DNA of 64,000 bases from Thermonema lapsum (GCF_011761635.1 NZ_JAASRN010000001.1:827846-891845), one strand, 5' to 3'; shown: positions 17,916 through 29,704, numbered from the stretch's first letter. Notes: generated from the sequence alone by a model not told the origin. Made by a program: numbers and translations.

Positions 17916-18401
17916 ATGCAAAAGATATTTTCCCTGTTTGCTCTGATTTGCTTTGTTTCTGTTTCGCTCGAGGTGATGGCGCAAAAAGAAGAAAACAACG
18001 CAGCAGCTGAAGACAGCCTGAGTGAGGAACAACGCTATCTTGATGCGATAGAAAAAAGCTGTCTATCCAAAATAGCCGACGGCTTTCAGGTGGTAAAAAC
18101 CTACCGCTTCAATGTAAGCACTACGCCCAAAGAAGGATATAAAATCCATCAAAGCTATATATTCAGCAGCACTGCCCGCTACAACATTGCCATTTGTGGC
18201 AATTGGAGTGAAGCGCAAAGTCCTGTTATCTACGTTTTTGACACGCACAATAAAAAACTCGCCGAATCTCGTGAGGGCTCGCTGCGAATAACCCCACAGC
18301 AAGGTGGCATTGTGCGCATCGTGTATGAGTTCAAGACGCCTCCTGTTCAGTTGCTTGGCGTCAGCGTCATTGCTTCGGCACCCAAACCAAAGAAGAAATA
18401 A
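17916..18401 (+). CDS. Secreted protein of unknown function
   Basis: I do not recognise this 161-residue protein. It has a signal peptide (hydrophobic run LFALICFVSVSLEVMA, cleavage likely after MAQ). After an acidic linker comes a beta-rich domain of about 110 residues containing HQSYIFSSTARYNIAICGN and VIYVFDTHNKKLAES, and it ends in a Lys-rich tail. The pattern suggests a small periplasmic beta-sandwich. Confidence 0.68.
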   Translation: MQKIFSLFALICFVSVSLEVMAQKEENNAAAEDSLSEEQRYLDAIEKSCLSKIADGFQVVKTYRFNVSTTPKEGYKIHQSYIFSSTARYNIAICGNWSEAQSPVIYVFDTHNKKLAESREGSLRITPQQGGIVRIVYEFKTPPVQLLGVSVIASAPKPKKK

Positions 18402-18550
18402 GCAAGCTCTGCAGCCTGTGCTTTTACAGCAGCTCGTAAACTGGCTGGGGGCTCTTCTTTTTTTGCCGCTTGCCGAAGCTAAGATTGCTCACTGCCCTCA
18501 CTGCCCTCGCGCTCTTTCTCACGACAAAGCTGGGAGGGCAGTCCTTGCGC

Positions 18551-19948
18551 TCAATAATAACTGAAAGATTCGGTTTGCAGGTTGTGGAAATAGTGAAACG
18601 TCGTCTTCCCCGCCTTCACTTCAAAAGTAAAATCGTAGTTTTTGCGCTTGCCCCCAGTGCCTTGCACCAGTAGTTTCACGCTTTGCTTGCCTGCAGGCAG
18701 GCGTACTCTAGCATAATGAATGGCATAGGGTAAAGTCATCCAAGAACGGGTATCGGCTTGTTGCCCCATTTGCAACAACAAGCCTATCCACATAGCTGCT
18801 TCTTCATTGTCTTTTTCTATACCTTTTTCGATGGCTTTGCGAATAGCCATGCGCAGCACTGCCGACGATATCTCCCAAAACAAACGCTGTTTGAGAGTAT
18901 AGAAAGCTACGGCATTCACATCCTCTGCCAGCTCCATGCTTACAGTATCTTCGTCGGCTATCAAATAAGCCGATTGATAGAGAGGTGAGCGCTCTTTATA
19001 CTCGGGAATCACTATACTGAAGACTTCTAATTTGCCCAGCCTCTCTCTTTCGTACTTAGAAATATATTCCTCGAACTTCCAGCCATATTCATCGTTGTAA
19101 AAATATGCTCTGTCTCCAATCACACGCGTAGCAAAACCAATGACCTTATCCACTTTGACAGGCGCCAAGCCAGTATGCCAAAAAAACACCAACTCCCCTT
19201 CCACTTCACTTGCAGGCTTGTGTTCATAAGTCATTCCAAACTCTTTTTCAAAGAAACGCAGCTCTTCGGTCAAGCCACTCAAATAAGCAGTACGCAACAA
19301 GTCTTTTTTCAGTTGCCCGGGCGCAGACAAGCCAAACAATTCGGCATGGATGGTCTGATAAGCGTTCCATGCATTGCGATAAGCAATGAAAGCGTTGTTG
19401 TAGTCAGCCATGGCGTCGTAAGCAAGCCCCATCATCAGGTAAAAGAAAGCGTCGCTCTTGTATTGAATCTTTTCGTGATTTTTGTAATAACTTGCCCAAC
19501 GGCGCAGCAGTATATCCACGCGCCGGCATTCTACTATCGCCTCTTCATAACGGGCAAGCTTCAAATAAGCTAAAGCTTTGTAATAATGAATCATCAACAG
19601 CTCGAAATACTCGCCACGATAGGGCTTGTACATGGGGTTAATCAGCTCGGCAGCTCCCTCTGTTAGATAATTGCGCGATAGATTGTTGCCTAAGCGATAA
19701 GCGGTTTCAAAGTACTGCAAAGCCTCTTCATAATGCTGAGCCATGAAAGCAGCAGTGCCTAAATTCATATAATACAAGAGATGGTCTCGGCGAGGCACTT
19801 GCGTTTTTTTTAATATCTTCAAGGCAGCCTCAAAATCTGCTTTTTCAAAGGCTTGATGGTAGTCATAATAACTCACATAGTAAGAAGAACACCCCCCAAG
19901 AAGCAGGCAGGCAGCAAATATGAAGCTACGTAAAGCGTGGCTTGCCAT
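18551..19948 (-). CDS. TPR-containing lipoprotein (COG3014-like)
   Basis: This 465-residue protein starts with a lipoprotein signal (LLLGGCSS, Cys 20). Residues about 35-220 contain TPR-like helices: FEAALKILKK, HYEEALQYFETAYRLG, RYEEAIVECRRVDILL and DYNNAFIAYRNAW. The C-terminal half is beta-rich. It matches the COG3014 group often found beside LpoB-like proteins, and here lpoB ends only 8 bp upstream on the same strand. The two are likely part of one envelope complex linked to peptidoglycan synthesis, which is inference from context. Confidence 0.75.
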   Translation of the reverse strand: MASHALRSFIFAACLLLGGCSSYYVSYYDYHQAFEKADFEAALKILKKTQVPRRDHLLYYMNLGTAAFMAQHYEEALQYFETAYRLGNNLSRNYLTEGAAELINPMYKPYRGEYFELLMIHYYKALAYLKLARYEEAIVECRRVDILLRRWASYYKNHEKIQYKSDAFFYLMMGLAYDAMADYNNAFIAYRNAWNAYQTIHAELFGLSAPGQLKKDLLRTAYLSGLTEELRFFEKEFGMTYEHKPASEVEGELVFFWHTGLAPVKVDKVIGFATRVIGDRAYFYNDEYGWKFEEYISKYERERLGKLEVFSIVIPEYKERSPLYQSAYLIADEDTVSMELAEDVNAVAFYTLKQRLFWEISSAVLRMAIRKAIEKGIEKDNEEAAMWIGLLLQMGQQADTRSWMTLPYAIHYARVRLPAGKQSVKLLVQGTGGKRKNYDFTFEVKAGKTTFHYFHNLQTESFSYY

Positions 19949-19956
19949 ACGTTTTT

Positions 19957-20544
19957 TTAGTTCTTTACAAACTTTTTAATTTCTTTCTTACCTATCCAAA
20001 CCACTTCGTTGGTTTCTATATTGGTAAGCTGCAAGTTCACTTGGTAGTAGATAACCCGGCTGCGCCTTTCGACGTCCACAACAGAGGAGATACTGCCCAA
20101 GAGCATAAAATCGGCGCCCAGTTCTTTGCCCCATTGCTTTTGTGTGGCAGGCGAAGCAAAGTTTTGTTGGTCTAAACGTTCTTCGCGCACTTTGTCGCGC
20201 AGGGCAGCGTTTTGCACCACGCGCACCCGCCGCGATTCAATGAGTACCCGTTCAATATCTTTTACAAAAGTGTCGGTATCGATGTGCTCATGCGTTTTGT
20301 TTTGAATAAAGCCTACTATCACCACCGGTTCACGCTCATGGTCCATATAAAAGTTACGGTGCCAGCGGGCTTCCATTATTTGACGCGTCATTTCTTCGGC
20401 AACCAAACGGGAGTCTGTGTCATTCCACACACCACTCAAATCAACAGATTGTGCCGCATCGAGGCGCTGCACCTTATGAGGGGCGCAAGCCAACGACAAT
20501 AAAAGCCAAAAGCATGCGATAAATATTTTTTTGCTGCCTTTCAT
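19957..20544 (-). CDS. lpoB: Penicillin-binding protein activator LpoB-like lipoprotein
   Basis: LpoB-type lipoproteins stimulate bifunctional penicillin-binding proteins. I chose the ATG at 20544, which gives 195 residues with a lipoprotein signal ending LLSLACAP. The mature part has the family features: DLSGVWNDTDSRLVAEEM, then VVIVGFIQNKTHEHIDTDTF, then a GADFMLLGSISS strand. The gene sits between the TonB receptor (24 bp upstream) and the TPR lipoprotein (8 bp downstream), so all three are probably cotranscribed. Confidence 0.87.
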   Translation of the reverse strand: MKGSKKIFIACFWLLLSLACAPHKVQRLDAAQSVDLSGVWNDTDSRLVAEEMTRQIMEARWHRNFYMDHEREPVVIVGFIQNKTHEHIDTDTFVKDIERVLIESRRVRVVQNAALRDKVREERLDQQNFASPATQKQWGKELGADFMLLGSISSVVDVERRSRVIYYQVNLQLTNIETNEVVWIGKKEIKKFVKN

Positions 20545-20567
20545 AAGTGTGAGTTTTGGTGATAAGC

Positions 20568-22928
20568 TTAAAACTCTCCTACTATGCGGAAGTTCAAAAA
20601 TCTTGCCGAGAGTGCATTGGGCACAGCATACCGCTGCCCCGAGACGTCTTCTATCCATGTGTAAGAAATCACATTGTTGATACCCAGCACATTCAGTATG
20701 TCAGCGCCTATCCATAAAGACTTTAAGAAGGGGCGTTCGCTCCAGCGTACATCACTGATGTATTTTGAAAAACCCAAATCCACACGCCTGTATGGCTTTC
20801 CTTGAAAAGCACTGCGAAAAGCCGGCTCGTTGGGCACGCCAAAAGGCAAACCGGTTCCCCATTGCAACTGCATATTTACCCGCCACGAAGGATTGGAAGG
20901 CAGGTGGTCTTCCAAATATACCCCTACGGTCAGACGCTGGTCCATAGGACGGCGCAAATATCCTCTGTCATCGAAAGCGAGGTCTTCCTCCGTACGCAGC
21001 AAGCTGAGGCTTATCCAAGACTCTGTACCTCGAATCAACTCACCGTTCAGGCGCATGTCCAAGCCGGCGGCATACCCCTTCGCATCGTTGCGAGCGTAAT
21101 AGCGGATGCGTACATTCTCTACGTCATAAGGATTCAGCTGCATCAGATATTTGTAATATGCCTCGGCAGTAAAGCGGAAAGGACGCCCCAGCAGCGGCAA
21201 AAGCAAATCGGCGCCCATCACTACATGCCAAGCTTGTTGGGCACGCACTTTGGGGCGCAATTGTCCATCAAAGCCGCGCAATTCGCGATAAAACGGGGGC
21301 TGCTGATAAAGCCCCACAGCACCACGCCACACCCAATCGAGGCGCCTGCGCCGGCGCACACTCCATTGCACAGAAGGGCTGACGTTCCATTCCCCGTTAT
21401 AGGTCCAATAGGTAGCACGCACACCGGCACGCACACTCATCAGCGAATCCACATAAATGCTCTGTTGGGCAAAAAAACTAAGGCGTTGCCCTTCCACACG
21501 GTTGGTCCCGTCTATTTGCTCACTGATGCGCACATAGCCGGCAGAGTCCACAAAGCGGTATTCGTCTATGAATTCCTTCACAAGTTCATGGCTCCAGCGC
21601 ATCCCCCATTCGGTGAGATGCCCCCGCTGCCAACGATAAGAAGAGCGGTTTTCCAATGCCCATATTTGCCCAACCATAAGATTGCGCAAATGCAAGTAAT
21701 TGCTACCCGTTCCCAACTGCCTAACACACTGATTAAAACCACCGGCACCAAAGTTTTGCCCTACTTCACACAGACGATAAGCCCCTTCCACTTCGGTAAA
21801 TTCCCGTTCAAGGGTACGTATAAAAGAAAACACCCACTGAGTGTGCAGTTGACTGCTCCATTGGCTTTCCAGCTGGAGGCTGTTTTGGGTGATGTCGTAG
21901 CGCATTTGCTCTTGCCCGTCGAAAGCTACCGACAGACGTAGTTTACGGTTTACCGTTCCAAAGTCGGTTTGAGCAAAATCGGGCTGCACAAAATAGCGGT
22001 TGCGCGCATAAGTCAACAAGCTTTTCAAACTATGACGAGGACTTAGTTTGTAGGTAAGCCAAGCCTGTGCGTCCACAAAGTTGGGCAAATATTGCCCTTT
22101 GACCGGCAGCGTATTGAGCAGATACCGCGCACTTTTACGGCGTATGCCCGCCACATAGGTCATACGTCCGGCGGCGGCAACCCCTTCCACATGAGCCGCA
22201 CTGTTGAGGATGCCCGCGCTCAAAGAGGCTTTGAATTCCTTAGGTTCTTTGTAGCGAATCAACATCAAGGACGAGAGCTTGTCGCCATAGGCTGCTTGCC
22301 AGCCTCCTGTATAGAAACGCACCTCTTCGACCAAATCGGGATTCACAAAGCTAAGCCCCTCCTGCTGCCCAGCACGTATGAGCAAAGGGCGGTACACCAT
22401 CATGCCATTGACATACAGCAAGTTTTCGTCGTAATTACCTCCGCGCACCGAGTAAGACGAAGACAGCTCGTTGTTGCTGACGACTCCGGGCAAGCTTGCT
22501 AATATTTTGTTGAAGTCGCCAAAGGGCGTAGGCGCCCGCTTGGCTTGCAGAGCAGTAAAACGAAAAGCACTGGTTTCTTCTTGCAGCAAGGTGTCTTTGC
22601 CTTCCACTACCACCTCATCGAGGTAGAGACTTTCCCATAACCAGCGCACTGGCTGTTCTACGGGCATCTTTACCGTAAAATACTTTTCCTTGCCCAAAAA
22701 AGAAACGCGCAGGGTTTGTCTTCCGACGGGTAGCCACAATTCGAAAGAGCCATCGGCACGGGTGAAAGTATAACGGCTTGAATCGGCTGCCCAAACTATT
22801 GCTGCCTGCTCGATGCCTTGCCCTTGGGGGTCGAGCAAATAGCCACGCAGGGGCGTCTCTTGCTGCTGAGCAAAAGCATGTCCCCACAAGAGCAAAAGCA
22901 ACCCATAGCGGTACCAACGCCCTATCAT
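20568..22928 (-). CDS. TonB-dependent outer-membrane receptor with CarboxypepD_reg-like domain
   Basis: This 786-residue receptor has a signal peptide (GLLLLLWGHAFAQ), then a carboxypeptidase regulatory-like beta domain (residues about 22-100, RGYLLDPQGQGIEQAAIVW). The plug domain follows (SLPGVVSNNELSSSYSVRGGNYDENLLYVNG) and then a beta-barrel that ends in FRIVGEF with a terminal Phe. It should import a bulky nutrient or serve as a surface receptor. No SusD partner is adjacent. Its ATG overlaps the rpe stop by 4 bp (ATGA), so it is translationally coupled to rpe. Confidence 0.9.
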   Translation of the reverse strand: MIGRWYRYGLLLLLWGHAFAQQQETPLRGYLLDPQGQGIEQAAIVWAADSSRYTFTRADGSFELWLPVGRQTLRVSFLGKEKYFTVKMPVEQPVRWLWESLYLDEVVVEGKDTLLQEETSAFRFTALQAKRAPTPFGDFNKILASLPGVVSNNELSSSYSVRGGNYDENLLYVNGMMVYRPLLIRAGQQEGLSFVNPDLVEEVRFYTGGWQAAYGDKLSSLMLIRYKEPKEFKASLSAGILNSAAHVEGVAAAGRMTYVAGIRRKSARYLLNTLPVKGQYLPNFVDAQAWLTYKLSPRHSLKSLLTYARNRYFVQPDFAQTDFGTVNRKLRLSVAFDGQEQMRYDITQNSLQLESQWSSQLHTQWVFSFIRTLEREFTEVEGAYRLCEVGQNFGAGGFNQCVRQLGTGSNYLHLRNLMVGQIWALENRSSYRWQRGHLTEWGMRWSHELVKEFIDEYRFVDSAGYVRISEQIDGTNRVEGQRLSFFAQQSIYVDSLMSVRAGVRATYWTYNGEWNVSPSVQWSVRRRRRLDWVWRGAVGLYQQPPFYRELRGFDGQLRPKVRAQQAWHVVMGADLLLPLLGRPFRFTAEAYYKYLMQLNPYDVENVRIRYYARNDAKGYAAGLDMRLNGELIRGTESWISLSLLRTEEDLAFDDRGYLRRPMDQRLTVGVYLEDHLPSNPSWRVNMQLQWGTGLPFGVPNEPAFRSAFQGKPYRRVDLGFSKYISDVRWSERPFLKSLWIGADILNVLGINNVISYTWIEDVSGQRYAVPNALSARFLNFRIVGEF

Positions 22929-23584
22929 GCGGTAGTCTGTTTGAGAGCTGCTATGGTTTGCAAGGGGTCGTCGGCACAAAACACAAAACTACCGGCTACC
23001 AGCACATCGGCACCGGCGGCAATCAAAGCAGCGGCATTGCTTTGTTTCACCCCTCCATCTATTTCGATGAGGGTTTGCAGCCCTTGTTCATCTATCATGC
23101 GGCGCAAACGGCGCACTTTGTCATAGGTGTGCTCAATGAATTGCTGCCCTCCAAAACCGGGATTCACCGACATCATGCATACCAAGTCAGCTTCATGCAA
23201 AATATCCTGCAATGCTTCTACCGGTGTGTGTGGGTTGATGGCAATGCCGGCTTTACATCCTAATTGTTTGATTTGCTGCAAAGTGCGATGCAGATGGGGG
23301 CAAGCTTCGTAGTGCACGCTGATGACCGAAGCCCCCAAGCGACTAAAAGCCTCGAGATAACGCTCAGGTTGTACAATCATCAAATGCACATCCAAGGGCT
23401 TGGTGGTATGACGCTGCACCGCTTCGCAAACGGGCATACCAAATGAAATGTTGGGCACAAACACGCCATCCATGATGTCGAGGTGTAGCCAATCGGCTTG
23501 GCTTTGGTTCACCATTTGGATGGCAGATTGCAAATTGGCAAAGTCGGCGGCTAACAAAGAAGGGGCTATAAGAGGCGTTCGCAT
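22925..23584 (-). CDS. rpe: Ribulose-phosphate 3-epimerase
   Basis: Interconverts ribulose 5-phosphate and xylulose 5-phosphate in the pentose phosphate pathway. The 219-residue TIM barrel has the family motifs IAPSLLAADFANL, HLDIMDGVFVPNISFG, LDVHLMI, VNPGFGGQ and IDGGV. I chose ATG 23584, where homology begins. It is the first gene of a probable four-gene operon with the TonB receptor, lpoB and the TPR lipoprotein. An inverted repeat at 23643-23663 lies in its leader. Confidence 0.95.
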   Translation of the reverse strand: MRTPLIAPSLLAADFANLQSAIQMVNQSQADWLHLDIMDGVFVPNISFGMPVCEAVQRHTTKPLDVHLMIVQPERYLEAFSRLGASVISVHYEACPHLHRTLQQIKQLGCKAGIAINPHTPVEALQDILHEADLVCMMSVNPGFGGQQFIEHTYDKVRRLRRMIDEQGLQTLIEIDGGVKQSNAAALIAAGADVLVAGSFVFCADDPLQTIAALKQTTA

Positions 23585-23642
23585 TTTTGTGCTTTGGTTG
23601 GATTGCTTGTTTTTTTCAAAAACTAAATAAATCAAGGGGAAG

Positions 23643-23663
23643 GACGAAACAAAGGGTTTCGTC
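23643..23663. repeat. Perfect inverted repeat in the rpe leader region
   Basis: GACGAAAC (23643-23650) and GTTTCGTC (23656-23663) form a perfect 8-bp palindrome arm with a 5-base spacer, 60 bp upstream of the rpe start. No T-run follows on the minus strand. It could be a protein binding site or an RNA hairpin. Confidence 0.4.
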
Positions 23664-23872
23664 TCAACAAAGATAATAAAGATAGCGTGGAATGAATGCC
23701 AGCAGTTTGTACTATTTGCACTTGCTCCTTTTGCAGCTTGCCGGCTTGTAAGTCTGCCTCTTTGGCACAACTGCCTGCTTCGGGTGCTTCATTAGAAAAA
23801 AGGCAAAAATGAAAGGGTATGCCCCACTTTTTGCTATCTTAGCTTTATGGAATGTTTAAAACTCTACCAATT

Positions 23873-24136
23873 ATGGCACAAGAAGAAAAAGTGCGCTGCC
23901 CGCAATGTGAATGGGAACCCGATGGTGGCGCCTATTGGCAATGCCATTGCGGGCATGTGTGGGATACCTTCGAAACCTACGGGCAATGCCCCAACTGCAA
24001 AACTGTGCACCGACATACACAATGTCCTATGTGTCATCGTTGGTCGCCTCACGCCGACTGGTACATAGACCTGCCTCCTATCCATTTTGAAGAAATGGAA
24101 AATAGCCAATCCAACCCAAAGAAAACTGCTTCATGA
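23873..24136 (+). CDS. Small zinc-ribbon protein
   Basis: I do not recognise a named family. The 87-residue product carries several paired cysteines of the rubredoxin/zinc-ribbon type: CPQCEW, CHCGHVW, CPNC and CPMCHRW. The last is followed by SPHADWY and an acidic tail. It probably binds two zinc ions. The start may be ATG 23873 or the in-frame ATG 23852. The stop overlaps the start of the M28 peptidase gene (ATGA), so the two are coupled. A role in nucleic-acid or protein binding is possible but unproven. Confidence 0.68.
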   Translation: MAQEEKVRCPQCEWEPDGGAYWQCHCGHVWDTFETYGQCPNCKTVHRHTQCPMCHRWSPHADWYIDLPPIHFEEMENSQSNPKKTAS

Positions 24137-25422
24137 GAATAGTAACGGTCGTTTTTTTGGGCTTGGGCTTGTGCCTTGCCGTGCAAGCGCAAGACCTTGC
24201 ACGCGTGCGCCAAACACTCGACACGCTGTGCAGCCCTTTTATGGATGGGCGCGGCTATCGCCACAACGGAAGCCAAAAGGCAGCATTCTACTTGGCAGAT
24301 GAATTCCGCAAAATAGGACTTCGCACATTTGCAAATGCTCCCGATTATCTTCAACCGTTCAAGCTGACAGTCAATACCTTTGATAAGGCTGTACTACGCC
24401 TCAATGGGAAGAAGATGCAGCTTGCTTACGACTATTTGCCTCATCCGGCATCTCGTGGTGGCAAAGGGCACAAACGCTTGCTTTTTTTGGACTCCACTTT
24501 TGTGTTGGACATGTCAAAGCGGCGCCAATTGCTGCAAATGAAGCACCTCGAGCGCTATGCCGTGGTAGCCGATGATAAAAGCCTTACTTATTTGCAAACA
24601 GACAGTTCCCTTGCTCGAAAATTACAACAAGCCGGCGCATGGATTGACTTCGCGCCCCGTGTCATAGGTAGCCTTGCCCCCCGGGCTGTATTGGCACCCA
24701 CTTTTCAGTTAAAAAACTCCCTGATTGCCCGAGTACATGCAAGCAAACGTATCGGCTTCAAGCTAAAGCAACAGCAGTTGAACGAATACCCTTGTTACAA
24801 TGTGGTTGGGTATGTGGAAGGCAGCGAGCATCCTCAGCAATTTTTGGTCGTTACTGCCCATTACGACCACTTGGGAAGCATCGGCGATGTTTACTTTCCG
24901 GGTGCCAACGACAATGCTTCGGGCGTGAGCATGCTGCTTGAGTTGGCTCGTTACTTCCAAGCCAACCCACTGCCCTACTCGGTCGCTTTCATTGCTTTTG
25001 GTGCAGAAGAAATAGGACTCAAAGGTTCGTTGCATTATGTACAGCACCCTCTTTTTCCACTGTCAGATATCCGCTTTTTGCTTAACTTGGATTTGGTAGG
25101 CACCGGCGAAGAAGGTATTACCGTTGTCAATGGTAAAATATATGAAGAAGCCTACCAACTGCTTAGTCGTATAGACTTACAAAAGCAATATGTGGCAAGC
25201 ATAGAAGCACGCGGGGCGGCAGCCAACTCCGACCATTACTTTTTTTCGCGTATGGGCGTGCCTGCCTTTTTCATCTATGCACGTGGCGGCTCCCAAGCCT
25301 ACCATGACCCCGAAGACCGCCCCCAAGCCCTCTCACTTGCCGCTTATCGAGGCATCTTTTCCTTGATTATAGATTTTTTCGAGGCGCTTAGCTTGCTGGC
25401 GCCTTCATTTTCCCAGCCATAA
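24133..25422 (+). CDS. M28 family metallopeptidase (secreted aminopeptidase-like)
   Basis: This 429-residue zinc exopeptidase has a signal peptide ([15 protein letters not shown]) and an N-terminal PA-like region. The M28 catalytic domain (residues about 225-425) shows [40 protein letters not shown] and SDHYFF in order, which are the zinc ligands and catalytic Glu. It should trim peptides in the periplasm or outside the cell. There is no T9SS C-terminal domain, unlike the second M28 protein at 53494-55020. Confidence 0.9.
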   Translation: MRIVTVVFLGLGLCLAVQAQDLARVRQTLDTLCSPFMDGRGYRHNGSQKAAFYLADEFRKIGLRTFANAPDYLQPFKLTVNTFDKAVLRLNGKKMQLAYDYLPHPASRGGKGHKRLLFLDSTFVLDMSKRRQLLQMKHLERYAVVADDKSLTYLQTDSSLARKLQQAGAWIDFAPRVIGSLAPRAVLAPTFQLKNSLIARVHASKRIGFKLKQQQLNEYPCYNVVGYVEGSEHPQQFLVVTAHYDHLGSIGDVYFPGANDNASGVSMLLELARYFQANPLPYSVAFIAFGAEEIGLKGSLHYVQHPLFPLSDIRFLLNLDLVGTGEEGITVVNGKIYEEAYQLLSRIDLQKQYVASIEARGAAANSDHYFFSRMGVPAFFIYARGGSQAYHDPEDRPQALSLAAYRGIFSLIIDFFEALSLLAPSFSQP

Positions 25423-25443
25423 ACAGAAGCCACACATTTTTAA

Positions 25444-25451
25444 TATCTTTG
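25444..25451 (+). promoter_or_regulatory. -7 box of the transaldolase gene
   Basis: TATCTTTG fits TAnnTTTG and lies 27 bp before the start codon. No TTTG is found 20 bp upstream, so the -33 element is weak or absent. Confidence 0.5.
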
Positions 25452-25478
25452 CGAGGCAAAACCAATCCATCCGGTCTT

Positions 25479-26141
25479 ATGAAATTCTTTATCGACACCG
25501 CCAATTTAGACGAAATACGCGAAGCAGCCGAGTTTGGCATCTTGGATGGCGTAACCACCAACCCTTCCCTGATGGCTAAAGTAGGCGTCTCTGGCAAGAA
25601 GAACATCCTCGACCACTACGTAAAAATCTGCGAGTTGGTAGATGGCGACGTAAGCGCCGAAGTGGTCGCTACCGATTTCAAGGGCATTATTAAAGAGGGA
25701 GAGGAACTTGCCGAGCTGCATCCTAACATCGTGGTAAAGGTGCCTATGATTCCCGACGGCGTGAAAGCCATCAAGTACTTTTACGAAAAGGGCATCCGCA
25801 CCAATTGCACCTTAGTCTTTTCGGCAGGGCAAGCTATCTTGGCAGCCAAAGCCGGTGCTACCTACGTCTCCCCCTTCATCGGTCGCTTAGATGACATCTC
25901 TACTGATGGCATGGCACTCATCGAGCAAATCGTTACCATCTACAACAACTACGGTTTTGATACACAAGTATTGGCGGCGTCTGTACGCCATCCCATGCAC
26001 ATCATCCAGAGTGCCTTGATTGGTGCCGACGTGGTTACCTGCCCGCTCAGTGCCATCAAAGCGCTGTTCAATCATCCGCTGACCGATATTGGCTTAGAGA
26101 AATTTCTCGCCGACTACAAGAAAGCCAATCCTGAGGCATAG
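25479..26141 (+). CDS. tal: Transaldolase / fructose-6-phosphate aldolase-like
   Basis: This 220-residue TIM barrel belongs to the short transaldolase group (TalC/MipB). It has the start [13 protein letters not shown], the TTNPSLMAK motif, the Schiff-base Lys in VVKVPM (Lys 87), TLVFSAGQA and SPFIGRLDD. It transfers dihydroxyacetone units in the pentose phosphate pathway or acts as a fructose-6-phosphate aldolase, and sequence alone does not separate these. I chose ATG 25479. Confidence 0.92.
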   Translation: MKFFIDTANLDEIREAAEFGILDGVTTNPSLMAKVGVSGKKNILDHYVKICELVDGDVSAEVVATDFKGIIKEGEELAELHPNIVVKVPMIPDGVKAIKYFYEKGIRTNCTLVFSAGQAILAAKAGATYVSPFIGRLDDISTDGMALIEQIVTIYNNYGFDTQVLAASVRHPMHIIQSALIGADVVTCPLSAIKALFNHPLTDIGLEKFLADYKKANPEA

Positions 26142-26171
26142 GTCGCTTTTTCTCAGAAAGATATACTTTTC

Positions 26172-26204
26172 ATCCACAGGGGCACAGCTCCTCTGTGGAT
26201 TTTA
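26172..26204 (+). terminator. Terminator of the transaldolase gene
   Basis: ATCCACAG (26172-26179) pairs with CTGTGGAT (26193-26200). The stem extends inward with GGG/CTC and is followed by TTTACTTTT. Confidence 0.8.
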
Positions 26205-26271
26205 CTTTTAAAAAAACAGCCCTTTTCAACCATCACCTGCCTCACTTCTGTAGCACTTGTCGGTTTTAGAT

Positions 26272-26364
26272 TGTCGTTTCGAGTCCAAGCGAGCGTGCTC
26301 TTTTAGCTGTTGTGGCTTGTTGTGATGAGATTTATCACTTCACTACCTAAAAGTTCGAAATGAC
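26272..26364 (+). repeat. Palindromic-ended dispersed repeat, copy A
   Basis: The 93-bp element starts TGTCGTTTCGA (26272-26282) and ends TCGAAATGACA (26354-26364), inverted repeats matching at 10 of 11 positions. The interior holds GAGATTTATCACTT, equivalent to the AGATTTCT core of copies B and C. It sits between the tal and katG terminators. Confidence 0.65.
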
Positions 26365-26420
26365 AAGATGTGTGAGCGCTTGTGCTTGTAAATTCGCATA
26401 GAAAGGGCAGCGGCTTTGGC

Positions 26421-26455
26421 TTTAAAGCAAAACGACCACCGTAGAGGTGGTCGTT
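26421..26455 (-). terminator. Terminator of katG
   Basis: A perfect 10-bp stem, AACGACCACC (26431-26440) with GGTGGTCGTT (26446-26455), encloses a 5-base loop. On the minus strand it is followed by TTGCTTT. Confidence 0.8.
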
Positions 26456-26489
26456 CGCTTGTCGTCTCCGGATGAGATGGGATATTTAA

Positions 26490-28823
<2,334 letters not shown>

Positions 28824-28892
28824 TCAATAAGCAAAAACTATAAAAACTATCTATCAGCAAGTTTCAGTTCGTCGCTTTCCAGAAGAAAAAAT

Positions 28893-28930
28893 AAAAAAGC
28901 TTCCACAAGTGCCTATGGCTTAGTGGAAGC
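28893..28930 (-). terminator. Terminator of the GNAT gene
   Basis: GCTTCCAC (28899-28906) pairs with GTGGAAGC (28923-28930). On the minus strand the hairpin is followed by TTTTTTATTTTTT. Confidence 0.88.
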
Positions 28931-28960
28931 CTTGGGTTTGATTCCTTACCCACGTTTTGC

Positions 28961-29398
28961 TTACTCGCCTTTCCAATGCATTTTAATATGCAGAATACCG
29001 CACTCATCAAAAATATCGCCTTCGGGCACGAAGCCGGCGCGCTCGTAAAGGCGGCGCGCTGGCAGCTGTGCGTGCAAGTAAATCTTTTTGTCGGGATGTT
29101 GCCGGCGCACATCATCCAAAACAGCCTGCAACAACTGTGCTCCTATACCGCGGTTCCTGTGTTCAGGCAATACAGCAAAGCGTTCGAGCTTCACGCCTTC
29201 GCTGGTCAAACGCCAACGGGCAGTAGCTACCGGTACTCCCTCTTCCAAGACCAAGAAGTGGCGGCTTTTGTCTTCGTGTTCATCCAGTTCTTCGGAGGCA
29301 GGCACCCCCTGCTCCTCCACAAAGACCCGGTAGCGAATGGCAAAGGCTGTTTGCAGTTCTTCTTTAGAGTGAATGGTTCGTATCTCTGGTACGCTCAT
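28961..29398 (-). CDS. GNAT family N-acetyltransferase (ElaA-like)
   Basis: This 145-residue acyltransferase has the GNAT acetyl-CoA pyrophosphate loop in EHRNRGIGAQLL, and the substrate/CoA strands ATARWRL and IYLHAQLPARRLYERAGF. The start FAIRYRVFVEEQGVP is typical of the ElaA/YjcF group. I chose ATG 29398 (MSVPEIRT). Upstream in-frame sequence is Phe-rich and unlike the family. The acetyl acceptor is unknown. Confidence 0.88.
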   Translation of the reverse strand: MSVPEIRTIHSKEELQTAFAIRYRVFVEEQGVPASEELDEHEDKSRHFLVLEEGVPVATARWRLTSEGVKLERFAVLPEHRNRGIGAQLLQAVLDDVRRQHPDKKIYLHAQLPARRLYERAGFVPEGDIFDECGILHIKMHWKGE

Positions 29399-29560
29399 GA
29401 AACAATTTTTGTAAAAGACAATGCTAAAGTAAAAAAAGCCATAAGTAAAAAACAAGCAAAACGCCACTCACTCAGCAAAGCTTGCGAGTACTCCATAGAA
29501 TAGAGGGGGTGTCAAAATCACATTCCATGATAGCGCTGTCGTTTCTCACCTCTCGCCGTC

Positions 29561-29650
29561 TGTCATCTCGAACGAGCCAAGCGAGTGAGAGACATCAATC
29601 CCGTCAAGCAACATAAGGTAGAGGAGATTTCTCGCTTAGGCTCGCAATAA
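29561..29650 (+). repeat. Palindromic-ended dispersed repeat, copy B
   Basis: Begins TGTCATCTCGAACGAG and contains TCAATCCCGTCAAGC and GAGATTTCTCGCTTAGGCTCG, in the same order as copy C at 34474-34569. The right terminal arm is degenerate, so the end is approximate. Confidence 0.6.
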
Positions 29651-29704
29651 GCATCTGGAAAGTATAAAAGCCCCTCTATTTTTGGTTTGCCTTCCCAAGA
29701 AGCT

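Noticed and set aside
18492-18541. Inverted GAGGGCAG/CTGCCCTC repeat with a direct copy
   Set aside because: It lies in a short gap between convergent genes, has no T-run on either side, and the arms are only 8 bp. I could not assign a function.
20802-21941. Long open frame on the plus strand opposite the TonB receptor gene
   Set aside because: It is wholly antisense to a gene with clear family motifs, has a His/Thr/Pro-rich low-quality composition and no recognisable domain. It is a by-product of the receptor's codon usage.
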